This document shows, in pieces, positions 9,658-18,459 of a stretch of DNA of 64,000 nt. The notes below the pieces were generated by a model, which did not search any database, was not told the origin of the DNA, and was given only the letters and a program-made list of their open reading frames with translations. Positions within the stretch are counted from its first letter, which is position 1. The number at the start of each line of letters is the position of its first letter. The stretch is from Sedimentibacter hydroxybenzoicus DSM 7310 (GTDB lineage Bacteria > Bacillota > Clostridia > Tissierellales > Sedimentibacteraceae), in NCBI RefSeq assembly GCF_013403245.1, contig NZ_JACBNQ010000004.1, positions 62,001-126,000 on the forward strand, read 5' to 3'. A program made the translations under genes and the position numbers.

Positions 9658-11540
9658 AAATACGAAAAATATCAAGTATCACGGCTTTTTTATCAGTTGT
9701 CATTTTGATTTCAGCGGGTATTTTTCTGTTATGCTATAGGTTTGATAATAAGTATACGGCAAGAGAAAAGCCGGATTTCATTTATCTGATACATGGCTGG
9801 GAAATATACCGTGGCAAGCTGCTTGTTCCGTCAGATATTGGGAATCACCGACCGGATGAGATTGTTTTTATCGGTCAATATGGCGGCTTTGAGGGTCATA
9901 TTGGCGGTGAAGTGGACAGAAATCCACACGGAAGCGCCACATACCGTATAAACCTTGCTCTGCCTCCCGGAGAAAAAAGCTATACACTTGAGCTGCCGGA
10001 GATTTATTCAGCATATAAATTGTATATTAACGGGTTGCTGATGGCACAAATGGGAAATCCCGATCCCGAAAACTATGAGCCGCAGACAGGAAACAGCTTT
10101 GTGACGGTTCACGGATCGGATAAAATTGAAATTATCATTGCTGTTTCAGACTACAGCCACTTTTACAGCGGTGTGGTATATCCGCCCGCCTTCGGTGAGT
10201 CAGCCGCCGTAATCAGCCTTATAAATATGCGTTTTGGTTTGCGGGCAATGGCAGTTGCTATAGCTTTGTGTATAGGCGGACTATACTTAGGTATTTGGGT
10301 GCTGACTAAAAAAAGTCAGAGAAATATTCCCTTGCTATATGCGGCGCTGTGCGCTTGTTTTGCAATTTATATCTGCCATCCGGTGGTAAAAACATTGTTC
10401 TATGGGGGTATGAATTTTTATACTGTGGAAATTACCGCTTACTGCATGATGCTTTTGCTGTTTATGCTGATTCAGGAGCGTATCATCAACCTGCCCGAAA
10501 AATATAGGTTGTTCTATTCGGGGCTTGTCTCTTTTGGAGTTTTTACCTGCTGCTGGTCACTGCTTATGCCATATTTTTTAGGGGGCAGTCTCAAGCTGAT
10601 GCTTGCTTATTCTGTGCTTATAAATATATACACATGGATTTCCGGAACGTTTTTGATTTTATCAGCCGCATACGGTGTTTACCAAGGTGCCGTTCACAGT
10701 AAAACGATTTTGACAGGGGAGGTTATATTTGGATGTGCTCTTGTTATGGACAGAATATTTCCTGTGTTTGAGCCGATCCGTTTCGGCTGGTTTACTGAGC
10801 TTGCAGGCGGAGTAATGGTGGCGCTTACAGGTGTTGTGATGGCAAAGGAAATAGCAAGGGAGTTTCATATGCGCCTTGCATTAGAGGAGCGGGTTGAAAG
10901 TGTGAATCACCTGTTGGAAACGCAGCGAGCTTATTATCCTGTTCTTCTGCAAAAAGAAGAGGAAGCGAGAGCTGCCCGTCACGACCTGCGGCATCATATG
11001 CTCATGCTTCGTGAGCTTGCACAAAGTGATACCAATAAATTAACGGAATATTTAAACAAATATGAAACCAAGTATTTACAGCAAAACAATATTTCTTACT
11101 GTAATCATTACGTAGCGGATATGATTTTGAGAAAGTATGCGGCTCTTGCACAGCAGCATAGTACACCCATGGATATAAAAGTGTCCATACCGGAAACAAT
11201 TATGATAAATGATGTGGATTTTTGTGTAATTCTCAGCAATCTGCTTGAAAATTCCCTTGAGGCAACTTCAAAGCTTCCGGCGGAAAAACGTCATATTGCT
11301 GTACGTATCCGGCTGGTGCTTTCACGTATTGGTATATTTGTAGAAAATTCGTTTGATGGCATTTTAAAGGTAAAATACGACCGCTTCTTTTCAAGGAAGC
11401 TAAAGGGTGGCGAAGGAATTGGAATTAATTCTGTGCGTGCGATTTGCAGGCACTATGACGGCAGTGCAGAGTTTTATGCAGATGAAAATAATGTATTTCA
11501 CAGTGAAATCATTTTATCGGTGAGGGAGGAAACATCATGA
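9654..11540 (+). CDS. 7TM-type sensor histidine kinase (GHKL family)
   Basis: 628-aa membrane sensor. One N-terminal transmembrane segment (10-28), an extracellular jelly-roll-like domain (about 35-185; TYRINLALPPGEKSYTLELP), then about seven membrane segments (195-400) in 7TM-DISM style. The cytoplasmic part has ARHDLRHHM (His443 likely phosphorylated), N-box NLLENSLEA (529-537) and G-box GGEGIG (585-590), the layout of GHKL kinases that pair with LytTR regulators. ATGA overlap with the gene before and after. The extracellular domain resembles sugar-binding folds; the ligand is unknown. Confidence 0.88.
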   Translation: MKIRKISSITAFLSVVILISAGIFLLCYRFDNKYTAREKPDFIYLIHGWEIYRGKLLVPSDIGNHRPDEIVFIGQYGGFEGHIGGEVDRNPHGSATYRINLALPPGEKSYTLELPEIYSAYKLYINGLLMAQMGNPDPENYEPQTGNSFVTVHGSDKIEIIIAVSDYSHFYSGVVYPPAFGESAAVISLINMRFGLRAMAVAIALCIGGLYLGIWVLTKKSQRNIPLLYAALCACFAIYICHPVVKTLFYGGMNFYTVEITAYCMMLLLFMLIQERIINLPEKYRLFYSGLVSFGVFTCCWSLLMPYFLGGSLKLMLAYSVLINIYTWISGTFLILSAAYGVYQGAVHSKTILTGEVIFGCALVMDRIFPVFEPIRFGWFTELAGGVMVALTGVVMAKEIAREFHMRLALEERVESVNHLLETQRAYYPVLLQKEEEARAARHDLRHHMLMLRELAQSDTNKLTEYLNKYETKYLQQNNISYCNHYVADMILRKYAALAQQHSTPMDIKVSIPETIMINDVDFCVILSNLLENSLEATSKLPAEKRHIAVRIRLVLSRIGIFVENSFDGILKVKYDRFFSRKLKGGEGIGINSVRAICRHYDGSAEFYADENNVFHSEIILSVREETS

Positions 11541-12250
11541 GGATTGCAATTTGTGACGATATTAAAGGCGATGTTGTACATCTGCACGAATTGCTGAAGG
11601 AATACCTTTATACCAATTCCCTTGATGCGGATATTGACACCTTTGAAAGTGGTGAAGCGCTCCTTTCGGCATTTGAGCCGGGTAAATATCAGATTATTTT
11701 TCAGGATATATATATGAACGGAATGACCGGTATGGAGGTTGCTGAACAGATTCGGGAAACGGACAAGGATGTGGCAATTATTCTGACCACTGCAAGCCTC
11801 GAGCATGGTATAGCCAGCTACAAGGTAAACGCAGCGTATTATATTGTAAAGCCGGTCGAGCAGACTAATCTTACGCAGGGGATGGCACGTTGCCATGAAC
11901 ATGTTAATCAGTATGCTAAAGTCATTGAAATAATGGAAAACCGTCAATCGGTCCGTCTTAGACTACGGGATATTTTTTATGTGGAGTCCCAAAAGAGAGC
12001 CTGTGTTTTTCAAACTGCGACTGAAGAAATTAAGACTAACTCTTCCATGGATAAAATTGCCGGACAATTGAACGGCTTCCCTTTTGTGCGTTGTCACCGC
12101 AGCTTTATTGTAAATTTACTTCATGTTGCGGATATGCTGAATCAGGATTTTGTGATGGAAAGCGGTGCGAAGGTTCCCATAAGCAAAAGCTGTCATGCTG
12201 CCGCAAAAAAAGCTTTTAAGGAATTTTTTCGTGCAAAAATGATGGGATAA
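11537..12250 (+). CDS. LytTR family response regulator
   Basis: 237-aa cytosolic regulator. The receiver domain starts MRIAICDD and has Asp57 (FQDIYM) as the likely phosphoacceptor; the LytTR DNA-binding domain (about 135-232) is recognised by IFYVESQKR, FVRCHRSFIVN and a final basic segment. Overlaps the kinase by four bases (ATGA), so the two are a cognate pair. Likely targets are the adjacent surface-protein genes, by position only. Confidence 0.93.
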   Translation: MRIAICDDIKGDVVHLHELLKEYLYTNSLDADIDTFESGEALLSAFEPGKYQIIFQDIYMNGMTGMEVAEQIRETDKDVAIILTTASLEHGIASYKVNAAYYIVKPVEQTNLTQGMARCHEHVNQYAKVIEIMENRQSVRLRLRDIFYVESQKRACVFQTATEEIKTNSSMDKIAGQLNGFPFVRCHRSFIVNLLHVADMLNQDFVMESGAKVPISKSCHAAAKKAFKEFFRAKMMG

Positions 12251-12270
12251 CAGAATAGACACTATGACTG

Positions 12271-12717
12271 TTATTCGGCATATATTTTTACTTTTACCGT
12301 TGTATTGTGTTCTTCATCCCATGCCTCAATATCTACTATGCTTGGGTCATCTAGTGTTCCGCTCATCAATTCTTCAATAATTTTGGCAAAGTCAATACTT
12401 GTTATGTCTATACCTTGGTTTTCCAATTCTTCGCGAGCATCCTTAGGTACCATGTTAGTCATTTTACCGGCTATTCCGCCAAGAACAGTCAATAAACGTA
12501 TAGGAATATTAACCTTGACATTTACTGAATTATTATCTGATGTAATCCGTATTTTAAGGAATTTATAAGTGCGTTTTACAGAATCATATGGTATTAAATC
12601 ATTTTTTTCCTGTTCTGGTTCACCTGACGAGTTTAGTGCACTTAACAGTTCCATTCCTTCTGCGGCAGTAATTTGACCTTTTTCAATCATTTCCAATATT
12701 CTTTTTTGTTCATCCAT
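12271..12717 (-). CDS. SHOCT-like / YvlB-type N-terminal domain protein
   Basis: 148 aa. The N-terminus (MDEQKRILEMIEKGQITAAEGMELL) is the short helical SHOCT-like segment found at the start of YvlB/LiaX-like envelope-stress proteins; the remainder is mixed alpha/beta with a KVNIPIRLL strand seen before DUF4097-type domains. No signal peptide or membrane segment. GGAGGT lies before the ATG. Directly downstream of a DUF2089 gene and probably in the same operon; the pairing suggests regulation of envelope stress, by analogy only. Confidence 0.75.
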   Translation of the reverse strand: MDEQKRILEMIEKGQITAAEGMELLSALNSSGEPEQEKNDLIPYDSVKRTYKFLKIRITSDNNSVNVKVNIPIRLLTVLGGIAGKMTNMVPKDAREELENQGIDITSIDFAKIIEELMSGTLDDPSIVDIEAWDEEHNTTVKVKIYAE

Positions 12718-12735
12718 TTTTGGACCTCCGATTAA

Positions 12736-13119
12736 TTATAGATTTTTTATTCTTTCGGTTGCTTCTTTGGGGGATAATTCTCCTTTTGATAACTGGTCAA
12801 GTATAGCAGTTTTTTCTGCTTTCTTATTTTCGTTTTCTTTAATTGGTTCCTTGACTTCGAATCCCAAGCTTTTTATTACGGCATCCAGTTTGCTTCGAAC
12901 CGTCGGGTATGAAATACCTAACTCTCTTTCCACATCTTTAATACTTCCGCGGCATTTGATGAATACTTTGACAAAGTCAAGATCTTCTTCCGGCAGGCTG
13001 CAAAACTCGCATGGCTGGAAATCTCCCTCAATCGAAGTAGAACATTTGTGACAGCATAATTTTGTAACTGAAAGTTTATTACCGCATACGGGACATCTGC
13101 TTGGTGCTTTATACTTCAT
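12736..13119 (-). CDS. DUF2089 family zinc-ribbon/HTH protein
   Basis: 127 aa. The N-terminus has two CxxC pairs (CPVCG, CCHKC) and CEFC, a likely zinc ribbon, followed by a helix-turn-helix-like segment (CRGSIKDVERELGISYPTVRSKLD, in part) and a C-terminal SHOCT-like tail (ILDQLSKGELSPKEATERIKNL, in part). This arrangement defines DUF2089, believed to be a transcriptional regulator. The ATG follows GGTGAGG. The tail resembles the N-terminus of the next gene, suggesting the two proteins interact. Confidence 0.85.
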   Translation of the reverse strand: MKYKAPSRCPVCGNKLSVTKLCCHKCSTSIEGDFQPCEFCSLPEEDLDFVKVFIKCRGSIKDVERELGISYPTVRSKLDAVIKSLGFEVKEPIKENENKKAEKTAILDQLSKGELSPKEATERIKNL

Positions 13120-13285
13120 TTCCTCACCATCCTTTTATAAACAATATATACTTATTTTTATAAAATGTCAACAATAAAATTAAAATAATTAATATTAATA
13201 TTAATATTATTAATTCGTAAATTAAAATTATTAATATTGTTTTATAAAAACCTTGACTGTTTATTGTCATCTTGAGGTTCTACAC

Positions 13286-13343
13286 TTGACAAGACAGGTC
13301 TATCATGATAAACTTAATAATAAAGATTTATTCCAATAGACCT
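13286..13343 (+). promoter_or_regulatory. Promoter and candidate BlaI operator (first locus)
   Basis: TTGACA (13286-13291), 17-bp spacer, TAAACT (13309-13314). AGGTCTAT inside the spacer (13297-13304) and its inverse ATAGACCT just before the ribosome site (13336-13343) form a dyad, suiting autoregulation by the BlaI-like protein encoded downstream. The same -35, spacer length, -10 and GTCTA half-sites recur at 18460-18514. Confidence 0.7.
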
Positions 13344-13357
13344 TGGAGGTGAATAAA

Positions 13358-13717
13358 ATGGAAGAATTTAAACTGTTTGACGCGGAATATAAATTTTTAG
13401 ATATCATTTGGGAATCGGAACCTGTTAATTCAACTGAATTGACTAAAATATGTTTTAAAAAGCTTGGATGGAAAAAATCTACTACGTATACCATGATTCG
13501 TAAATTAGCCGTAAGAGGTATTTTAAAAAACGAGAATGCTATAGTAACAGCACTGATAAAAAAGGAACATGTTCAAAAATACGAAAGCGAAATATTGTTA
13601 GAAAAGTCATTTGATAATTCTCTCCCCACATTTATCGCTGCATTTTTAAAGGATAAAAAAATTTCTAAAAAAGAGGCCGAAGAAATCAAAAAAATGATTG
13701 AGGAGGCTTCTAAATGA
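13358..13717 (+). CDS. BlaI/MecI family repressor
   Basis: 119-aa winged-helix repressor: FKLFDAEYKFLDIIWESEPVN at the N-terminus and the family signature WKKSTTYTMIRKLAVRGIL (about 44-62). Family members dimerise, repress their own operon and are released when a BlaR1-type membrane sensor cleaves them. I chose ATG 13358 with GGAGGT at 13345-13350 rather than an upstream TTG. The downstream sensor gene has lost its peptidase part, so this repressor may no longer have a cognate inducer, unless the intact BlaR1-like protein at 18886 acts on it. Confidence 0.9.
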   Translation: MEEFKLFDAEYKFLDIIWESEPVNSTELTKICFKKLGWKKSTTYTMIRKLAVRGILKNENAIVTALIKKEHVQKYESEILLEKSFDNSLPTFIAAFLKDKKISKKEAEEIKKMIEEASK

Positions 13718-14755
13718 GTAGTTTGTTTTTGACTGTATTAAAATGTTAAGACAAGAATAAAAAACATCTTAAGCTACAAGAAACCGTCACAAATGATTTT
13801 AGCGGCATCGGTAATTATTGTAGTTGGTATAACTGTTCTGTTGAGCACAAATCCCGTGAGCCTTCAACAATATCAATTCCCTTTGACAAGTGAAGATATA
13901 GAAAGCGTGTTGGAAGAGCAGGGAATTAATATGTATATCAGTGACTTTAGTACAATTGATGATACAAGGAATATGGTGACCTTAACCAATGACAGAAATA
14001 TTACGTTTGGTATTGATGCTCAGGTAAGAGACGGATACAAGGTTTTAAATATGTCATGGTATTTGCCGAGTAGATTGACATCTGATGAAGTTCACGACTT
14101 TTTTCATAATGAATTGTCAAAGCAATTTGAGCTGGCTGGGATATTCTACGGTAATAAAAAAGGATTAGATAAAGAATTGGGCAAATTGCTTGAATATTAT
14201 TTCAAAGAAGAGAATTACAATAAGGGAGCATATTGGAGCAAAAGGATAGGTAATGATCATCTGAGAGTAAGCAAAAGTGTTCAGCAGGTAGCAACAACCA
14301 TATACATGATGATTATGCCGGATGAAATATATGAAGACTTTTTAAGCTCAACAAATGAAGCATGGAAAAATACTGCTGAAATTGAAAATATTAAAATATG
14401 TAACAACACTGTAGCTGAAATGGAGGAGACAGCAAAAGAAGACATTCTTAATGAGAACGAATTAGATTATTTTACGAAGCATTTCGCTATAAAGGGATAT
14501 TTAAAAAACATTAAAGAAAATAAAAGCGTCCCCGAAGAATTAATTAATCCTATTTCAAGCTATTTTATACCCAACAAGGATAAATATTTAAGCGCTGTAT
14601 TATTTGATGCTACAGGCAGTGTGGATGTATTTGTAGAAATGACTTCGCTTAGCAAGGATGAATTAAATGCAGAACGGGAACACAATATAGTAATGTTTTA
14701 CAATAACGGTGAGCCGGTATATGTTGTTCGTTTCAGTATATTGCCAGCTGAATAG
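13714..14755 (+). pseudogene. blaR1-like sensor gene with the M56 peptidase region deleted
   Basis: An ATG overlapping the blaI stop (ATGA) with AGGAGG before it starts MSSLFLTVLK and then hits a stop. About 20 bp on, another frame reads TRIKNILSYKKPSQMILAAS, which matches the intact homologue at 18886 (SRIKNILKYKKPAVWVLAAA, about residues 274-293). The roughly 260 residues between, including the HEXXH metallopeptidase and most membrane helices, are missing. The remaining frame (13793-14755, 320 aa) keeps one transmembrane helix and an extracytoplasmic sensor-like domain and may still be translated from ATG 13793. Confidence 0.8.
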
Positions 14756-14779
14756 ATAAGCTCTTAATAATACAGGAAT

Positions 14780-14801
14780 GCATGTAATTGAAATTACATG
14801 C
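14780..14801. repeat. 22-bp palindrome, copy 1
   Basis: GCATGTAATT-GA-AATTACATGC, a perfect 10-bp stem with a 2-bp centre, followed by GTT. The identical 22 bp plus GTT recurs at 14959-14980. It lies just after the blaR1 remnant and may serve as its terminator. Confidence 0.85.
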
Positions 14802-14805
14802 GTTG

Positions 14806-14926
14806 AGGCTGCTGAAAAAGTCCCCCTGCTTCGTTGATGTTCAGCCGGTCAATCCTCACGTATGTCTAAATACGCTCCGGTTGCCCGTCTTCCATCGCCT
14901 TGCAGGATGAACTTTTTCAACAGCCT
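14806..14926. repeat. MITE-like 121-bp non-coding element
   Basis: Near-perfect terminal inverted repeats: AGGCTGCTGAAAAAGT (14806-14821) and ACTTTTTCAACAGCCT (14911-14926), one mismatch. The interior is more GC-rich than its surroundings and contains no ORF. GCTGTTGAAAAAGT-type ends are common on transposon-derived small elements. No clear target-site duplication was identified. Confidence 0.6.
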
Positions 14927-14933
14927 ATCATCT

Positions 14934-14985
14934 TGATGACTTTGTCATCAATCTGAACGCATGTAATTGAAATTACATGCGTTTT
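14934..14985. terminator. 22-bp palindrome copy 2 with T-run, plus a second hairpin
   Basis: TGATGAC-TTT-GTCATCA (14934-14950) precedes the second GCATGTAATT-GA-AATTACATGC copy (14959-14980), which is followed by GTTTTT and can terminate rightward transcription; the A-rich flank could serve the opposite strand, where the permease gene ends at 15008. Confidence 0.65.
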
Positions 14986-15007
14986 TAAAATAAATTGCAA
15001 TAAATTC

Positions 15008-15709
15008 TTACTTTATTTTTACAGGCATATTTTTGGTTAACAACCTGATTATTATCAGCATAATTGCTATTAATAATAATGTCTGTACGGATGAGATTAA
15101 GAATGATGAATTTGAATATCGTACAACAGTTTCAAATGTTTCTGTGAAGAGCATATCCAAATTATAAAGAGCAACAATGCTTCCGCTCCAGATTAACGCA
15201 TAAATATAGTCTATAAAAATAGCAAAAGCGATAAAAACCAAACCTATCATCCAGTTGAATTTATAAAATCCGATATTTATTATCCATCCAAGGAGATACA
15301 TCACAAATATACTAAAAACGTACAGCGCAAAGGACGCAATACTAAATTGAAACAACCCTGAAAATAAGGCTTCAATCAAAGCAAGCAAGCTGAATATTAA
15401 CGGTAATGAGACGGATAAATATAGTGCAGCAACGGCCATGCTGTAAACGCATGTTTTTCTGGTTATTCCAAGCTTAATAAGCTGTGGCAGAAATGTGGCT
15501 CCGGCAATAATACCTATAACAAACATGTATATCATGGATGATCCGGCAGAAAACAGAAACAGATTATTTGCAGAACTAAAATCAATATAAGAATGGGCTA
15601 TGCTCAATCCGACATATACAGCCATCATTATACCTATAAACCAAAGAGACCACTTCATCTGCTCGATGTAAATATCCCTTGCAACTTTCATAACACTATT
15701 TGCTTTCAT
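15008..15709 (-). CDS. ABC transporter membrane protein (YtrC/D-like)
   Basis: 233 aa with about six hydrophobic segments and no other recognised motif; charged N-terminus in the cytoplasm. Translationally coupled to the ATPase gene (14-bp overlap) with GGAGG before the ATG. It is the expected permease of a GntR-ABC operon of the ytr type, whose members respond to cell-wall antibiotics. Export of a peptide or antibiotic is the family expectation; the substrate is unknown. Confidence 0.8.
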   Translation of the reverse strand: MKANSVMKVARDIYIEQMKWSLWFIGIMMAVYVGLSIAHSYIDFSSANNLFLFSAGSSMIYMFVIGIIAGATFLPQLIKLGITRKTCVYSMAVAALYLSVSLPLIFSLLALIEALFSGLFQFSIASFALYVFSIFVMYLLGWIINIGFYKFNWMIGLVFIAFAIFIDYIYALIWSGSIVALYNLDMLFTETFETVVRYSNSSFLISSVQTLLLIAIMLIIIRLLTKNMPVKIK

Positions 15710-16583
15710 GTGAATCCTCCGTTTCTGTCAAATGAATAAATAAATCCTGAAGTGAAATTGGACCTATTTCTAATCCTAAGCTATCAGCCGCATTTTCAAT
15801 TTTTTCTGTCCTTTCTTCATAAATCATAACAGATTTTGTTTTTCCAAGCTGTTGCGAGCTAAGTATTCTTCTTCCTTTAACAAACTCATCAACATCCGTT
15901 GCATTACCCGTTATAGACATACCTCTTGAAATCAAGGTTTCATAATCTTCATGCAGCAGTAATTTGCCGTTGTCAAGTATTAAAACCTCATCAAATAAAT
16001 AATCCATTTCGGATACTAAGTGAGTTGATAATATAAAAATACGCGGATGATTTTCCTGATCTTTTAACAGCTCGTTATAAAATTTTACCCTTGTGGGTGC
16101 GTCCATACTCAGATATGACTCGTCAAAGATTGTAATCGGAGAACGGCTTGCTAATCCCATAATTACCTCCAAGGCGGATTGCATTCCTTTTGAAAGCTTA
16201 TTGACATTTTTATTCATTGGCAGCTTAAAAAGCTCTACCAAATATTTTGCATATTCTGCATCGTAATTAGGTCTGTACTCTTCAACCATGGACAGCATAT
16301 TTTTTACTTTTTCTGTTTCTTCTTCATAATTTGTCTGAAAATGAAAAGATATATTCTGATTTATTTCTGCGTTTTCATAAGGAGCTGCTCCCGCAATTTT
16401 TACACTTCCGGCAGTCTGCTGTCTGTATGAAGCAAGAATTGATAAAAGAGATGTCTTGCCTGCGCCGTTTCTCCCTAACAAACCATATATTTTCCCATCT
16501 TCAAGCTTAAATGATACATCCTTTAATGCTTCAAAATTTTTATATTTTAAAGACAGATTATTTACTTCAATATTGTAGGTCAT
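15696..16583 (-). CDS. ABC transporter ATP-binding protein (YtrB-like)
   Basis: 295-aa ATPase: Walker A GLLGRNGAGKTSLL (34-47), Q-loop FHFQTN, signature region LSKGMQSALE, Walker B ITIFDES and H-loop STH. The signature is LSKGM rather than LSGGQ, a common variant in this export-type subfamily, and the Walker B region ends in ES rather than EP. ATGA overlap with the regulator gene upstream; C-terminal 90 residues are outside the core fold. Confidence 0.9.
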   Translation of the reverse strand: MTYNIEVNNLSLKYKNFEALKDVSFKLEDGKIYGLLGRNGAGKTSLLSILASYRQQTAGSVKIAGAAPYENAEINQNISFHFQTNYEEETEKVKNMLSMVEEYRPNYDAEYAKYLVELFKLPMNKNVNKLSKGMQSALEVIMGLASRSPITIFDESYLSMDAPTRVKFYNELLKDQENHPRIFILSTHLVSEMDYLFDEVLILDNGKLLLHEDYETLISRGMSITGNATDVDEFVKGRRILSSQQLGKTKSVMIYEERTEKIENAADSLGLEIGPISLQDLFIHLTETEDSHESK

Positions 16584-16957
16584 TGATTACCACTTCCTTT
16601 CACCTGATTGATCAAATTAATTATTTCGTTTGACGATATACCCAGCTTAGATGCTTCCTGAACCAGAGGTACAACATATTCATCCGAAAAAGCCTTTCTT
16701 CGTTTATCCCTAAGCTTATCCTTTGCGCCTTTTGATACAAACATTCCTATACCGCGTTTTTTATACAATATTCCTTCATCAACAAGCTGATTTATACCTT
16801 TTGCAACAGTTGCGTGATTTATTTTATAGAAACTTACTAATTGGTTAGTCGATGGTGCCTGTTCTTCCTCTGAAAGAAGCCCGTTAACTATCTGGTCTTC
16901 AATTATTTCACGTATCTGAATAAAAATAGGTTTGTCATTATTAAAGCTGTTGTTCAT
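16580..16957 (-). CDS. GntR family repressor (YtrA subfamily)
   Basis: 125 aa: N-terminal winged helix with IFIQIREIIEDQIVNGLL and APSTNQLVSFYKINHATVAKG, then a short C-terminal helical tail typical of YtrA rather than the large effector domain of FadR/HutC types. ATG 16957 has AAGGAG at a proper distance; a GTG three codons earlier is too close. First gene of an ABC operon and probably its autorepressor through the operator at 16985-17016. Confidence 0.9.
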   Translation of the reverse strand: MNNSFNNDKPIFIQIREIIEDQIVNGLLSEEEQAPSTNQLVSFYKINHATVAKGINQLVDEGILYKKRGIGMFVSKGAKDKLRDKRRKAFSDEYVVPLVQEASKLGISSNEIINLINQVKGSGNQ

Positions 16958-16984
16958 AGTGATCACTCCTTTTTAAGAGCAGTT

Positions 16985-17038
16985 ATATGGTTATACACTT
17001 ATGTATATAACCATATCACAAAAGTGTTTCCGAGTCAA
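16985..17038 (-). promoter_or_regulatory. Promoter and operator of the YtrA-type operon
   Basis: Perfect 11-bp inverted repeat ATATGGTTATA (16985-16995) / TATAACCATAT (17006-17016) with a 10-bp centre. On the minus strand TTGACT (17033-17038) lies upstream, so the dyad covers the -10 region, the expected site for a GntR repressor dimer. Confidence 0.7.
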
Positions 17039-17157
17039 TAAAAAGATTTGCGGACAAGCAGCTTTTTTTTTCGTAGCCATAGAAAAAGTCATATGGTAGA
17101 ATATAGGCAAAAGATGGATATAATATCATAAATTAATTGAGAGCGGGGATAAAAGAT

Positions 17158-18324
17158 ATGGATTACGAAATTATACATTTGCCAAAAGAAAAATGGAAAG
17201 GAACTGTAATACCCATAAAATATACAACAGATAAGTATTATGATGTTAGTGTAAATAAAACATATAACGGTTTCTCTGTTGAGATGGAAAAGAAAAAATT
17301 TACGGAGCTCTTATCTCGTGATATTTCAGGTAAGTTATATGAAGATCATTGGGAGAATGCATATGCCTGGGGAGTAATAGCAAACGATGAATTAATTGCC
17401 GCAATGGAAACAGATCAGGAATTATGGTCAAATCGTATAAGGATTACAGAACTTTGGGTATCAGAAAGATATCAGAAGCACGGAATCGGCCACACCTTAA
17501 TAGAAATTGCCAAAGAGCAGGCAAGGAGAGAAAGACGGAGAGCTGTTATATTGGAAACACAATCCTGCAACGCAAATGCAATAGATTTTTATTTGCATGA
17601 GGGCTTTATCTTAATCGGTATGGACACTTGCTGCTACAAGAATAACGACTTGGAAAGAAAAGAGGTAAGATTAGAATTCGGATGGCTTCAAGAAGAAAAG
17701 AAAAAATTAAATGATAAAGATATAGAAATAAGAATGGAAACTGAAGATGATTGGTATGATGCAGAATTAATGACACAGCGCGCATTCTGGAATAAACATC
17801 ATCTTGGTTGTGATGAGCATTACCTTGTACATAAAATACGTCATCATGAAGATTACCTTCCCGAATTAAGCAGAATAGCAGTAAAGAATGGGCAGGTGGT
17901 AGGATGCATAATGTATACGAAGTCAAGAATTGTTGACGGAGAAGATACACATGGAATTATAACCTTCGGACCTCTTTGCGTAGAGCCGAAATGGCAGGGA
18001 TACGGAGTGGGAGAGATGCTATTGAGAGAAACAATGAGCTTAGCCGCAAACAAAGGGTATAAAGGTATAGTAATATTCGGAGAACCTGATTACTATCCCG
18101 GAATAGGATTTAAAACATGTGATAATTTTAATATTACAACCTCTGACGGCAGGAACTTCGATGCATTTATGGCAATTGAATTAGCGGAAGGCAGTTTGAA
18201 AGGAATAAAAGGAAAATTTCACTATTCAGAGGTTTTTGATAATCTTCCGAAGGAAGAAGTAGAAGAATTCAATAAAAGATTTCCCAAGCTGCAAAAATTA
18301 AAATTCCCGGGACAATGGGATTGA
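17158..18324 (+). CDS. Tandem GNAT acetyltransferase
   Basis: 388 aa with two GNAT folds. Domain 1 (about 60-165) has the acetyl-CoA loop VSERYQKHGIGHTLIEIA and AIDFYLHEGF; domain 2 (about 190-340) has VEPKWQGYGVGEMLLRE and YYPGIGFKTCDNF, similar to YhbS-type acetyltransferases. Substrates are unknown; small molecules or antibiotics are possible. ATG 17158 follows a weak GGGGAT; it is a single gene without obvious operon partners. Confidence 0.85.
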   Translation: MDYEIIHLPKEKWKGTVIPIKYTTDKYYDVSVNKTYNGFSVEMEKKKFTELLSRDISGKLYEDHWENAYAWGVIANDELIAAMETDQELWSNRIRITELWVSERYQKHGIGHTLIEIAKEQARRERRRAVILETQSCNANAIDFYLHEGFILIGMDTCCYKNNDLERKEVRLEFGWLQEEKKKLNDKDIEIRMETEDDWYDAELMTQRAFWNKHHLGCDEHYLVHKIRHHEDYLPELSRIAVKNGQVVGCIMYTKSRIVDGEDTHGIITFGPLCVEPKWQGYGVGEMLLRETMSLAANKGYKGIVIFGEPDYYPGIGFKTCDNFNITTSDGRNFDAFMAIELAEGSLKGIKGKFHYSEVFDNLPKEEVEEFNKRFPKLQKLKFPGQWD

Positions 18325-18459
18325 CACAGAAAAAATCGGAGGCTTTATTTTGGAGGTTAATTGAATATAACACTACTAAATTTATGTACACTTTTATCAA
18401 AGTGTTGCTCAAACATTCGCAATACAGTAGCAGATAACACAAATGAAAATAAAAAAGTC

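Noticed and set aside
11498-11947. 149-codon minus-strand frame opposite the LytTR regulator
   Set aside because: Antisense to a clear receiver domain; no family pattern or start signal.
13140-13260. ATTAATATTAAT-type repeats as a replication origin
   Set aside because: Simple AT-rich sequence with no DnaA-box cluster; more likely promoter-upstream DNA.
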